Assembly (NCBI RefSeq): GCF_026239695.1
Contig: NZ_JAPIVS010000004.1
Location: 496,001 to 560,000, forward strand
Direction: 5' to 3'
Length of the DNA stretch: 64,000 nucleotides
Source: Pedobacter sp. MC2016-15
GTDB taxonomy: Bacteria > Bacteroidota > Bacteroidia > Sphingobacteriales > Sphingobacteriaceae
In this document: one piece after another, positions 28,469 to 37,544 of the stretch
Layout of the letters: each line of letters starts with the position of its first letter
How positions within the stretch are numbered: position 1 is the stretch's first letter
Program-made: the position numbers and the translations under genes
Notes under the pieces: generated by a model
Database searches by the model: none
Told to the model about the DNA's origin: nothing
What the model saw: only the letters and a program-made list of their open reading frames with translations

Positions 28469-29887
28469 ATGAATAGAAAAGACTTTATTACCAACACCGG
28501 CCTGCTTACTGCAGGGCTCCTTTTCAGTAAGGAACTGAGTGCTTTTGAACCGGCATTTCCTAACGTAAGGGTGCCCATGAATAAAAGAAAATTTAGCAGC
28601 CCTGCCGTAGAAAAAGCAATCAAAAAATTCCAGAAAAATGTTACTGATCCGGAATTGGGCTGGTTGTTTAATAATTGCCTTCCAAATACGCTAGATACCA
28701 CTGTTACTTACACCACCAGCAATGGAAAACCTGATACCTATGTGATCACGGGAGATATTGATGCGATGTGGCTTAGAGATAGTTCTGCACAGGTTTGGCC
28801 ATATCTTTCTTTTATGAAGGAAGACACAAAGCTGAAAGATCTGATTGCCGGTGTCATCAACCGTCAGACTGTTTATGTATTGAAAGATCCTTATGCCAAT
28901 GCGTTCTACCATACTGGTGAACAGAAAAGCGAATGGGAGAGTGACCATACAAAAATGCAACCTGGGATACACGAACGCAAATGGGAAATTGACTCCCTGT
29001 GTTACACGATGAGACTTGCTTACAACTATTGGAAGCTGACTGCTGATGCAACTCCTTTTGATGCACAATGGAAAAGCGCAATACAGCTGATTGTAAAAAC
29101 TTTCAAAGAGCAACAACGTAAAACTGGTCTGGGGCCGTATACATTCCAGCGTGAAACTGCTAAACCAACAGATAGTTTACCTATGGCTGGTTACGGATTC
29201 CCGGTAAAACCTGTGGGACTGATCTGCTCTAGTTTCAGACCAAGTGATGATGCCACAATTTTCTCCTTCCTCATTCCTTCAAACCTCTTTGCAGTGGTTA
29301 GTTTGAGACAGATTGCTGAATTGGTAACGGCAGTGCATAAAGATGCTGCATTGGCGGCTGAACTGACGGCCCTGGCATTGGAAGTGGAGACTGCTATTCA
29401 GAAATATGCGATTGTAGAACATCCTGTTTATGGTAAGATCTACGCTTTTGAGGTAGATGGTTTTGGAAACGTTAACCTGATGGACGATGCCAATGTGCCA
29501 AGTCTGCTCGCTTTACCTTACCTGAACGCCGTTAAAGCAACTGACCCTGTATATCAGAATACGCGTAAATTCGTGCTTTCTGAACATAATCCTTATTTCT
29601 ATAAAGGCAAAGACAGTGAAGGTATCGGCGGCCCGCATGTTGAGCAGCAGGATATGATCTGGCCTTTGAGTATTATCGCCAGGGGATTAACCAGCAGTGA
29701 TGATGCAGAAATTAAACAATGTATTGCATGGTTGAAAAAGAGTCATGCAGGAACCGGATTTATGCATGAATCCTATAAAAAAGATCACCCGGAAACCTTT
29801 ACCCGGGCATGGTTTGCATGGACAAATACCATCTTCGGCGAATTCCTTTGGGAGGTTTACCAGTCACGTCCACACCTTCTGATTTAA
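28469..29887 (+). CDS. Exo-alpha-1,6-mannosidase, GH125
   Basis: A 472-residue metal-independent inverting alpha-mannosidase of GH125. The family blocks ITGDIDAMWLRDSSAQVWPYL (shown here to L, about 93-112), YGFPVKPVGLICSSFRPSDD and GIGGPHVEQQDMIWPLSI are present. The N-terminus reads NRKDFITNTGLLTAGLLFS, which resembles a Tat-like signal with RK in place of RR. GH125 enzymes remove alpha-1,6-linked mannose that GH92 enzymes leave, which complements the GH92 gene. It is followed 19 bases later by the GH3 gene. Confidence 0.93.
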   Translation: MNRKDFITNTGLLTAGLLFSKELSAFEPAFPNVRVPMNKRKFSSPAVEKAIKKFQKNVTDPELGWLFNNCLPNTLDTTVTYTTSNGKPDTYVITGDIDAMWLRDSSAQVWPYLSFMKEDTKLKDLIAGVINRQTVYVLKDPYANAFYHTGEQKSEWESDHTKMQPGIHERKWEIDSLCYTMRLAYNYWKLTADATPFDAQWKSAIQLIVKTFKEQQRKTGLGPYTFQRETAKPTDSLPMAGYGFPVKPVGLICSSFRPSDDATIFSFLIPSNLFAVVSLRQIAELVTAVHKDAALAAELTALALEVETAIQKYAIVEHPVYGKIYAFEVDGFGNVNLMDDANVPSLLALPYLNAVKATDPVYQNTRKFVLSEHNPYFYKGKDSEGIGGPHVEQQDMIWPLSIIARGLTSSDDAEIKQCIAWLKKSHAGTGFMHESYKKDHPETFTRAWFAWTNTIFGEFLWEVYQSRPHLLI

Positions 29888-29906
29888 ACCTAAAACCGTT
29901 ACCTGA

Positions 29907-32309
29907 ATGTTTACGAATCACAATAAATTTAAGAACTGGCTTTTGCCAGTTCTCTTTTTTGTATGCAGTCCAACACTGGTTTCTGCACAAAAAAAAGAAA
30001 CTCCGCTTTATAAAAATCCCAAGACTCCCGTAGCTGACAGAGTAAAAGACCTGCTTGGCAGAATGACCATCGAAGAAAAAGTTGGCCAGCTCTCTACATT
30101 ACTGGGATGGGAGATGTATGATAAAAAAGGAACCACTGTAGTGGTGTCCGATAAGTTCAAGAAAGCTGCAGAGGCGCAGCAGATCGGAATGTTATGGGCA
30201 ACGCTGAGAGCTGACCCATGGACGCAGAAAACTCTGGAGACAGGTCTTGATCCCTATAAATCTGCACTGGCAACCAATGCGCTGCAGAAATATATCATTG
30301 AGCATACACGTTTACAGATTCCTGTATTTATTGCCGAAGAATGTCCGCATGGGCATATGGCAATAGGAACTACTGTTTTTCCAACTTCTATTGGACAGAG
30401 CAGCACCTGGGACCCGATGCTGATCCAGTCGATGGCTACTGCCATTGCCAAAGAAGCAAGGCTTCAGGGAGCACACATTGGTTACGGACCTGTTTTAGAC
30501 CTTGCCCGTGAACCAAGATGGTCAAGGGTAGAGGAAACGTATGGCGAGGACCAGGTCCTCAACAGTACCATGGGCGTAGCCATGGTCAAAGGGTTTCAGG
30601 GTGTAAATAACATGCTCAACACCGGCGTAAACATTATTTCTACATTGAAACACTTTACTGCATATGGTGCACCCGAAGGTGGACATAATGCAGGTCTGAT
30701 CAATACAGGAAGAAGAGAGCTCATCACCAGCTATCTTCCACCTTTCGAGGCTACGGTTAAGGCCGGTGCTTTATCGATCATGGCTGCCTACAACTCTGTA
30801 GACGGTATTCCATGCAGTGCCAACCCATATCTGCTGGATACACTGCTGCATAAACAATGGGGCTTCAAAGGTTTTTCGGTTTCCGATCTTGGAAGTATCG
30901 ACGGCCTTGTGGCAACGCAACATGTAGCAGCAGACAATACAGATGCAGCAGCGCAGGCAATGAATGCCGGACTCGACAACGATCTTGGCGGACAGATTTT
31001 CTCAGCACCTCTACTGGCTGCAGTGAAAGATGGCCGAGTATCACAGCAGAGAATCGACGAAGCTGTAGCTCGTTTACTGACGCAGAAGTTTGAAATGGGA
31101 TTGTTTGAAAATCCATACGTAGATCCAAAGGCAGCGCAGAAATTTGCGCGCAATGCAACAAATGTGGCTCTGGCACGTAAAGTAGCACAGGAATCTGTAA
31201 TACTTTTGAAAAACGAATCCAATGCTCTCCCATTAAAGAAAAATATAGGTTCAATCGCTGTAATTGGCCCCAATGCTGACAATATTTACAATCAGCTGGG
31301 TGATTACACTGCTCCGCAGGATCCAAAAGCAATCATCACGGTGTTGAAAGGCATCAAGGCTAAACTACCTTCAGCAAAAGTAAATTATGTGAAAGGCTGT
31401 GCAATCAGGGATACTGCCGACGTAGATATCGCTGCTGCTGTTGCTGCGGCTCAGCAATCAGATGTTGCTGTAGTGGTACTCGGAGGTTCAAGTGCACGCG
31501 ATTTTAAAACTGAATATATCAGTACAGGAGCCGCAACAGTGAGTCAGGCGACTACCGGTGTGAGCGATATGGAAAGTGGTGAAGGTTTCGACCGTCAGTC
31601 GCTCGACCTGATGGGCAAACAGCTTGAATTATTACAGGCCATTGTGAAAACAGGTAAACCTGTGGTGCTGGTATTTATTGGTGGGCGTCCTCTAAACCTG
31701 AACTGGCCATCAGAACACGTTCCAGCGATTGTTTCTGCCTGGTATCCGGGACAGGAAGGTGGTCATGCTATTGCCGATGTACTTTTTGGCGATTACAATC
31801 CAGCAGGAAGACTGCCGGTTTCTATTCCAAGATCTGTAGGCCAGTTACCTGTTTATTACAATTATCAAAACTCATCCAGACATGATTATGTAGAAGGACC
31901 GGCAAGTCCGCTTTATAGTTTTGGATATGGCCTGAGTTTTAGTAGCTTTAAGTATAGCGATCTGCAGGCACAGTTAACCGAAGCGGAGGATCTTAACCTC
32001 AATGTAAGTGTAAAGGTGACAAACGACAGTAATAGGGATGGTGATGAAGTAGTACAGTTGTACCTGCGTGATGATGTTTCTTCTGTAGTTACACCTGTAG
32101 AGCAGCTGAAAGCTTTTAAGCGTGTAAATATTAAAGCTGGCGAGACAAAAACGATATCCTTTGTGCTGCACAAAGCTGACCTCAGCCTGCTGAACCAGCA
32201 GATGCAAAAGGTAGTTGAAGCAGGCAACTTTACCATTAAGGTAGGGGCTGCATCACAGGATATCAAACTGGAAACGAAAATCAATATAAACAAAAACTAT
32301 AAACTATGA
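29907..32309 (+). CDS. GH3 family beta-glycosidase (BglX-like)
   Basis: An 800-residue secreted enzyme. A signal peptide (about 9-27, ending VSA) precedes the GH3 barrel with KHFTAYG at 248-254 and nucleophile D327 in GFSVSDLGS. The C-terminal alpha/beta sandwich and a fibronectin III-like domain (about 700-795) follow. The overall length and the FN3 domain match periplasmic BglX-type beta-glucosidases/xylosidases rather than the short GH3 N-acetylglucosaminidases. Its role in an N-glycan locus is therefore unclear; it may act on another beta-linked sugar. Its stop overlaps the GH20 start by 4 bases (ATGA). Confidence 0.9.
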   Translation: MFTNHNKFKNWLLPVLFFVCSPTLVSAQKKETPLYKNPKTPVADRVKDLLGRMTIEEKVGQLSTLLGWEMYDKKGTTVVVSDKFKKAAEAQQIGMLWATLRADPWTQKTLETGLDPYKSALATNALQKYIIEHTRLQIPVFIAEECPHGHMAIGTTVFPTSIGQSSTWDPMLIQSMATAIAKEARLQGAHIGYGPVLDLAREPRWSRVEETYGEDQVLNSTMGVAMVKGFQGVNNMLNTGVNIISTLKHFTAYGAPEGGHNAGLINTGRRELITSYLPPFEATVKAGALSIMAAYNSVDGIPCSANPYLLDTLLHKQWGFKGFSVSDLGSIDGLVATQHVAADNTDAAAQAMNAGLDNDLGGQIFSAPLLAAVKDGRVSQQRIDEAVARLLTQKFEMGLFENPYVDPKAAQKFARNATNVALARKVAQESVILLKNESNALPLKKNIGSIAVIGPNADNIYNQLGDYTAPQDPKAIITVLKGIKAKLPSAKVNYVKGCAIRDTADVDIAAAVAAAQQSDVAVVVLGGSSARDFKTEYISTGAATVSQATTGVSDMESGEGFDRQSLDLMGKQLELLQAIVKTGKPVVLVFIGGRPLNLNWPSEHVPAIVSAWYPGQEGGHAIADVLFGDYNPAGRLPVSIPRSVGQLPVYYNYQNSSRHDYVEGPASPLYSFGYGLSFSSFKYSDLQAQLTEAEDLNLNVSVKVTNDSNRDGDEVVQLYLRDDVSSVVTPVEQLKAFKRVNIKAGETKTISFVLHKADLSLLNQQMQKVVEAGNFTIKVGAASQDIKLETKININKNYKL

Positions 32310-34192
32310 AGAAGGTTATCTCAGGATTAGTCCTGGCATTTGTAACACTGGCTGCGAGCGCCCAGACAGATGCAAATTTGGGGATCATCCCTGCACCAGT
32401 GTCTGTCGTACGGCAGTCGGGAGTTTTTAAACTGGATAAAACAGTAGTACTGATTTCCAACGAGGCAGCAAATGCCGCAACTGCGGATATGCTTAACGCA
32501 TTTATCGCAGGCAATGGTGGATTTGCACTGAGGACAGCCAAAAGTGCATCCAATAATGAACGTTCAATTCTGTTAAGTTCTGAGGGAGCTGACCAACTAC
32601 CGGAAGAAGGGTATCTGATTGATGTTAACGCAAAAACTATCAGGGTTACAGGTAAAGGAGCGGGCTTATTCTATGGCGTGCAGTCTCTCATCCAGATGAT
32701 GCCTGAGAAAACCGGTCAGGAAATAGCTGTGCCTGCAAGTAAAATTCAGGATTACCCCAGGTTTAAATATCGTGGTATGCACCTGGATGTGGGCAGACAC
32801 TTCTTCTCTGTGGCTTTCGTTAAGAAATACCTGGACCTGATGTCTTCTTACAAACTGAACAATTTCCACTGGCATTTAACCGAAGATCAGGGCTGGAGAA
32901 TTGAAATCAAAAAATATCCTAAACTAACTTCTGTAGGCTCTGTAAGGGCTGGTACCATCATTGGTCACCATCCTGGCGTTGCTGCGGATAATATTCCGTA
33001 TAAAGGTTACTATACTCAGGATGAAGTGAAAGAAGTAGTTGCTTATGCAGCGAAAAAGTTCATTAATGTAATTCCGGAAATTGAAATGCCGGGTCATGCT
33101 TCAGCTGCTATTGCTGCATATCCGCAGTTAAGTTGCTTCCCTGACAGAGATACCTATATCGATCCTAAAGCCCCATGGTCAGGATCCAGAAAAGGTAAAC
33201 AGTTACAGCAAACATGGGGTGTGTTTGACGATGTATTTGCACCTACAGAATATACTTTTAACTTCCTGCAGGATGTTCTGGACGAAGTGCTGGTATTGTT
33301 CCCATCAAAATATATCCATATTGGTGGAGATGAGAGTCCCAAAGAATACTGGAAACAATCACCTTTCTGCCAGCAGCTGATTAAAGAAAAAGGTCTGAAA
33401 GACGAGCATGAGTTGCAAAGCTATTTCATCAGCCGTATCGAGAAATATCTGAACTCCAAAGGCCGTAATATCATCGGATGGGACGAAATTCTGGAGGGTG
33501 GATTAGCACCAAACGCTACTGTTATGTCGTGGAGAGGTGTTGAAGGGGGTATCGCAGCAGCAAAACTCAATCACAATGTGATCATGACGCCTGGAAGCAA
33601 TGGATTATATGTAGATCATGCACAGTCGTCATCACCTGACGAGCCTGTTAACATCGGTGGTAATTCTCCATATTCCAAAGCATACGCTTACGATCCGGTT
33701 CCTGCTGAACTTTCAGATGACCAGAAGAAATTTATCGAAGGTGTACAAGCTAACATCTGGACGGAATATGTTGAAAATGAAGGGAAACTGGAGTACCAGA
33801 TTCTGCCAAGAATGCTGGCGCTAAGCGAGATCGCATGGAGTCCCTTAGCAAGAAAAGATTACAAAAACTTCTCCGAAGAGCGTATTCCTTTACACCTCGC
33901 AAGACTGGACAAAGCGGGAAGAAACTATTGGGTACCTACACCTCTGGGACAATCTGATAAACAAATTGATGGTGATGAAATTACTGCCGACCTGAAAGCT
34001 CCGGTGCTTGGATCAAAAGTATATTACACCCTGGATGGTACCCGTCCCTCAGATGTTTCCAATGCAGTAACTACTCCCTTAAAGATTTCTGTTCCAAAAG
34101 GTAAGAAGCTGGAGTTGAAAACTATAGTGATAACTTCTACCGGCAAACGCAGTGTTGTATCTACTACTGTATTGAACAATGGAGCAAAATAA
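32306..34192 (+). CDS. Beta-N-acetylhexosaminidase, GH20
   Basis: A 628-residue secreted enzyme with a signal peptide (VISGLVLAFVTLAASAQ). A GH20b domain (about 25-150) precedes the catalytic barrel, which begins YRGMHLDVGRHFF. The substrate-assisted catalytic pair is D342-E343 in HIGGDESPKEYW, and HWHLTEDQGWR is present. A C-terminal beta domain (SKVYYTLDGTRPS) follows. It should release terminal GlcNAc from antennae or from the chitobiose core, feeding the permease and the NagB fusion. It is the last gene of the locus and is translationally coupled to the GH3 gene. Confidence 0.95.
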   Translation: MKKVISGLVLAFVTLAASAQTDANLGIIPAPVSVVRQSGVFKLDKTVVLISNEAANAATADMLNAFIAGNGGFALRTAKSASNNERSILLSSEGADQLPEEGYLIDVNAKTIRVTGKGAGLFYGVQSLIQMMPEKTGQEIAVPASKIQDYPRFKYRGMHLDVGRHFFSVAFVKKYLDLMSSYKLNNFHWHLTEDQGWRIEIKKYPKLTSVGSVRAGTIIGHHPGVAADNIPYKGYYTQDEVKEVVAYAAKKFINVIPEIEMPGHASAAIAAYPQLSCFPDRDTYIDPKAPWSGSRKGKQLQQTWGVFDDVFAPTEYTFNFLQDVLDEVLVLFPSKYIHIGGDESPKEYWKQSPFCQQLIKEKGLKDEHELQSYFISRIEKYLNSKGRNIIGWDEILEGGLAPNATVMSWRGVEGGIAAAKLNHNVIMTPGSNGLYVDHAQSSSPDEPVNIGGNSPYSKAYAYDPVPAELSDDQKKFIEGVQANIWTEYVENEGKLEYQILPRMLALSEIAWSPLARKDYKNFSEERIPLHLARLDKAGRNYWVPTPLGQSDKQIDGDEITADLKAPVLGSKVYYTLDGTRPSDVSNAVTTPLKISVPKGKKLELKTIVITSTGKRSVVSTTVLNNGAK

Positions 34193-34275
34193 GGAAGCCT
34201 GTTTTGCGGGGTTCTTTTAACATTATAATTTGGTTAAAACCCTTTTTTAGCATAAATTGCTGACAAAAAAAGAGG

Positions 34276-34896
34276 ATGAAGCCATTAAAATATATATCAC
34301 AGCAGTCTGCACTTTTAGTGGGGCTGCTGTTTTTGTTTGCCTGCAACAGTAAAGAAACAGTACCTGCAAAGAATGCCGCTGAGAGTAAGCCTGCCCTCAG
34401 CAAGAATGCAGATCATTTTCCATTTTATAAGGATATTGCCATCAAACCGGGTCTTAACTTTGAAGTAGTAAGCTGGGGAAAAGGTGTAGACAGCATCGGT
34501 GGTTATCTTTTACTGATGTCTGATTCCACAAAAAATAACTACAGATCTTTATCCGCTGAGCGCGAAGGAATCATTACCGATGCCTGGAATATGGACCTTG
34601 ATAATGATGGCAATCCTGAGATCTATATCGAATTGTTGAGCAAAAAAAATGTGAAGGACCTCAATGTATATGAATATACTAACGGCAGCTTCAATAAAAT
34701 CAGCTTTCCCGCCCTAAGCAGCCGTGCTAAAAAGACCTATGGAGGAAATGATAAGTTTACCATCAAAAACGGAGAACTGTTCAGGTCTTACCCTATCGTC
34801 AATTCCACAGACACGGCACAACAGAACGGATCTGAAAAAGTGCTCCTTTACCGTTTAAGGGGGAACACTTTTTCAATTGATGAGATTACTAAATAG
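34276..34896 (+). CDS. Putative lipoprotein of unknown function
   Basis: A 206-residue protein with a lipoprotein signal; the LFAC box gives C23 as the lipidated residue, followed by N-S-K. The mature part contains MDLDNDGNPEIYIELLS, similar to the Asp-rich calcium-binding turn of FG-GAP/VCBS repeats, but only one copy is visible. It is 83 bases after the GH20 stop and could be transcribed by readthrough, although nothing in it points to glycan metabolism. It ends 15 bases from a convergent gene with no clear terminator between them. Confidence 0.6.
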   Translation: MKPLKYISQQSALLVGLLFLFACNSKETVPAKNAAESKPALSKNADHFPFYKDIAIKPGLNFEVVSWGKGVDSIGGYLLLMSDSTKNNYRSLSAEREGIITDAWNMDLDNDGNPEIYIELLSKKNVKDLNVYEYTNGSFNKISFPALSSRAKKTYGGNDKFTIKNGELFRSYPIVNSTDTAQQNGSEKVLLYRLRGNTFSIDEITK

Positions 34897-34911
34897 ATTT
34901 AAGCAGATATC

Positions 34912-35511
34912 TTATTCTTTTTCCTGAAACTGAGAACTGATTCTTTCAAATTTCTCTATCAGCAGATCGATGCGCTCTTTCTCCTTTTTCATGAACGCTT
35001 TGCGGAGGATCGTTGCACAAAATACCATCCATAGTACTGTAAAAAGGAGGATGGACACTTGAATCCAGGTGTCAAGATCATGCAGTGTCTCAAAGAAAAA
35101 GAGTATAAATCCTACTGCAATTGCCGCCACATAAAACCAGTATAGTTTATTATACAGGTTAAAACGGCTGATTTGATATTCGTGCAGTTTACCCAGAAAC
35201 GTCCCGGGATGCACGGTGAAATCATTACGGGAGATTAACCTGTGCTCCCTGTATAAAAGAATGGTATAAACGGCTACGGCCAGTACAACGATCTCTATGC
35301 CGAGGTTGGTTGTCCAGGAATCAAAATTAAAATAAATTAAAGCGGCGCTGATCGCGATAAAGGAGAGCACCATCCCCCCGATATTAATAAGGGACCTGCT
35401 ACGGATGGCATTCACCTCTTTTTTTGCCTGCTCCAGCATCTCTGCCGCAGAGATTTTCAGCTCTACAGAATGTGATTGCCAAAGGGACTGTATATTTTCA
35501 AAGTCTTGCAT
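34912..35511 (-). CDS. Four-helix membrane protein, probable partner of the adjacent sigma factor
   Basis: A 199-residue protein with a soluble N-terminus (DFENIQSLWQSHSVELKISA) and about four membrane segments (near 42-60, 70-88, 123-142 and 147-166), ending in a charged coiled-coil-like tail. I do not recognise a named domain. Its start overlaps the end of the upstream ECF sigma gene by 14 bases, the usual arrangement for a sigma factor with its anti-sigma protein. It has no FecR domain, so it would be a different type of regulator. The anti-sigma role is inferred from position only. Confidence 0.6.
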   Translation of the reverse strand: MQDFENIQSLWQSHSVELKISAAEMLEQAKKEVNAIRSRSLINIGGMVLSFIAISAALIYFNFDSWTTNLGIEIVVLAVAVYTILLYREHRLISRNDFTVHPGTFLGKLHEYQISRFNLYNKLYWFYVAAIAVGFILFFFETLHDLDTWIQVSILLFTVLWMVFCATILRKAFMKKEKERIDLLIEKFERISSQFQEKE

Positions 35512-35995
35512 GTTGATTGTATAATTCGGTGAGTTTTTGTTTAATACGGTGAATTTTAACCCTTAGATTTCCTTCTGAAATCCCGGATATCTCAGCGATT
35601 TCATTGTAGGGAAGCTCATCCAGCACCATAGTAATAATTAAACGGTCATTCTCTTCCAGTTTTGATATGGATTTGTATAAAAGAGCTATTTGTTCATTCT
35701 TTTCTGAATATTCTTCCGTTTTGCTCTCGATCAATGTTTCTGTCAGCTCATCCTTCGCCTGCCGTTTTTCTGAACGGAGATAAGTGAGACAAGTGTTTAC
35801 AGCTATGCGGTAGATCCAGGTAGATATGAGCGATTTCTGCCTGAACTTATCCATATTCTGCCAGACTTTGAGGAAGGTTTCCTGCAAAAGGTCATTGGCA
35901 GCATCGGCATCTCCCGTATATCCATAGCATAAATGGAAGATCTTCTTAGAATTGCTGTCGAAGATTTGCTTAAATAAGAGGTCTTTCTGATCCAA
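35498..35995 (-). CDS. ECF-type RNA polymerase sigma factor
   Basis: A 165-residue sigma factor with region 2 (about 10-75: HLCYGYTGDADAANDLLQETFLKVW; quoted in part, key residues D-A-x-D-L-x-Q-E-T-F) and region 4 (about 105-160: NDRLIITMVLDELPYNEIAE and ISGISEGNLRVKIHRIKQKL). It is co-transcribed with the overlapping membrane protein gene. A possible self-recognised promoter (TGTAAC-N16-TGTCTC) lies at 36017-36044. It is unrelated to the PUL sigma at 11184 in arrangement, since no SusC or FecR is adjacent. Confidence 0.92.
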   Translation of the reverse strand: MDQKDLLFKQIFDSNSKKIFHLCYGYTGDADAANDLLQETFLKVWQNMDKFRQKSLISTWIYRIAVNTCLTYLRSEKRQAKDELTETLIESKTEEYSEKNEQIALLYKSISKLEENDRLIITMVLDELPYNEIAEISGISEGNLRVKIHRIKQKLTELYNQHARL

Positions 35996-36016
35996 TCTGC
36001 GTTAGTTTATGTGAAT

Positions 36017-36044
36017 GAGACATGTTTGGTACTGAAATGTTACA
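36017..36044 (-). promoter_or_regulatory. Possible ECF-type promoter for the sigma/membrane-protein pair
   Basis: The minus strand has TGTAAC (36044-36039), a 16-base spacer, and TGTCTC (36022-36017), which resembles the AAC / CGTC pattern of ECF promoters. It lies 21 bases before the sigma start. Autoregulation is inferred; the match is short. Confidence 0.3.
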
Positions 36045-36139
36045 GCAAGGGATAGTTTTTTACCGCGTTTTTCCACAATCTTTACTAAATAAGTTTATTA
36101 TCGTAGTTTTACGCTCTCAAATACCCACAACTGTAAGCA

Positions 36140-37525
36140 ATGTCAAAAAACAACAAGTTAACATTTTTTATATTTTTAGCATTGATACTGGGTGTCATCC
36201 TTGGCTATGTTTTAAATGTAAAATCATTTGATGCCTATAATAGCAATATCCTCAGGGCTGATAATCAGATCAAAAGTATAGATATGCAATTGGGAGGAAT
36301 AAAAGATACCTCTTCAACAAATTACATCCAGCTCAACGTACAAAAGAAAGAAGCACTCAAAACCCGTCATGAAAATGAAACAATCAGGGAAAAGAAGCTG
36401 GAACCCCTCACTTTACTCAGTGATATTTTTCTAAGGCTGATCAAGATGATTGTTGCGCCGCTGGTTTTTGCGACATTGGTAGTGGGCGTAGCTAAAGTCG
36501 GAGATATTAAGGCTGTCGGCCGTATAGGTGGTAAAACAATGCTTTGGTTTATCAGCGCCTCCCTGTTATCTCTTACCCTGGGTTTAATCATGGTAAACAT
36601 CTTCAAGCCAGGAGAAGCCATGCACCTTCCCCTACCAAGCAGTCATGCAGATACTGGTATACAGAAGGCCGTTGTCTCGATGAAGGATTTTATCTCTCAC
36701 ATTGTGCCTAAAAGTATGACCGAAGCGATGGCCACCAACGAAATCCTGCAGATCGTTGTATTCTCACTGTTCTTTGGTGTGGCCACTGCGGCAATAGGAG
36801 AGAAGGGCAAGATCATTATAGAATTTTTCGATGCTGTTGCGCATGTAATCCTGAAAATCACCGGCTATGTGATGAACTTTGCCCCTTTTGCGGTCTTCGG
36901 TGCCATGGCTGCTATTGTAGCCAAACAGGGACTAAGCGTATTATCTACCTATGCACTCTTTATAGGTGAATTCTATTCGAGTATGCTCATGCTGTGGATC
37001 CTGCTGATCCTGATAGGGTACCTGATTCTCAAAGGGCGTGTATTTAACCTGATGAACCGGATGAAAGAACCTGTGCTTGTAGCCTTTAGTACTGCCAGCA
37101 GTGAAGCTGCCTATCCGCGCACATTGCTTCAGCTGGAGCGCTTTGGTTGTAAAGATAAAATTGTGAGCTTTGTACTGCCGCTTGGTTATTCCTTTAACCT
37201 GGATGGATCGATGTTATATATGACTTTCGCTTCATTGTTTATCGCACAGTCTTACGGAATACATTTGTCTTTCCAGCAGCAAATCACCATGATGCTGATC
37301 CTGATGCTCACGAGTAAGGGTATTGCAGGCGTACCAAGAGCTTCTCTGGTTGTGATTGCAGGTACCATAGCCACCTTCAATATTCCTGAAGCAGGACTTG
37401 CCCTGCTGATTGGTATCGATCCGCTCCTGGATATGGGCAGATCAGCTACAAATGTAATTGGAAACAGTATCGCCACAGCTGTCGTAAGCAAGTGGGAGGG
37501 CGAGCTCTCAGAAGCCCATGATTAA
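36140..37525 (+). CDS. Dicarboxylate/amino acid:cation symporter (DAACS family)
   Basis: A 461-residue inner-membrane transporter of the glutamate/C4-dicarboxylate family. The hairpin motif AFSTASSEAAYPRTL, the LPLGYSFNLDGSMLY unwound helix and the GIDPLLDMGRSATNVIGNS substrate/cation site are all present. An extra hydrophilic segment of about 55 residues (about 28-85) separates the first two membrane helices and is rich in Lys, Glu and Gln; most bacterial homologues have a shorter loop there. The next gene begins 19 bases after the stop. Confidence 0.93.
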   Translation: MSKNNKLTFFIFLALILGVILGYVLNVKSFDAYNSNILRADNQIKSIDMQLGGIKDTSSTNYIQLNVQKKEALKTRHENETIREKKLEPLTLLSDIFLRLIKMIVAPLVFATLVVGVAKVGDIKAVGRIGGKTMLWFISASLLSLTLGLIMVNIFKPGEAMHLPLPSSHADTGIQKAVVSMKDFISHIVPKSMTEAMATNEILQIVVFSLFFGVATAAIGEKGKIIIEFFDAVAHVILKITGYVMNFAPFAVFGAMAAIVAKQGLSVLSTYALFIGEFYSSMLMLWILLILIGYLILKGRVFNLMNRMKEPVLVAFSTASSEAAYPRTLLQLERFGCKDKIVSFVLPLGYSFNLDGSMLYMTFASLFIAQSYGIHLSFQQQITMMLILMLTSKGIAGVPRASLVVIAGTIATFNIPEAGLALLIGIDPLLDMGRSATNVIGNSIATAVVSKWEGELSEAHD

Positions 37526-37544
37526 TTATTTTTAACTTTATATA

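Noticed and set aside
30788..31332. Two long minus-strand frames inside the GH3 gene
   Set aside because: They are antisense shadows of an intact GH3 catalytic gene; their translations are rich in Ser, Cys and Leu without any family motif.
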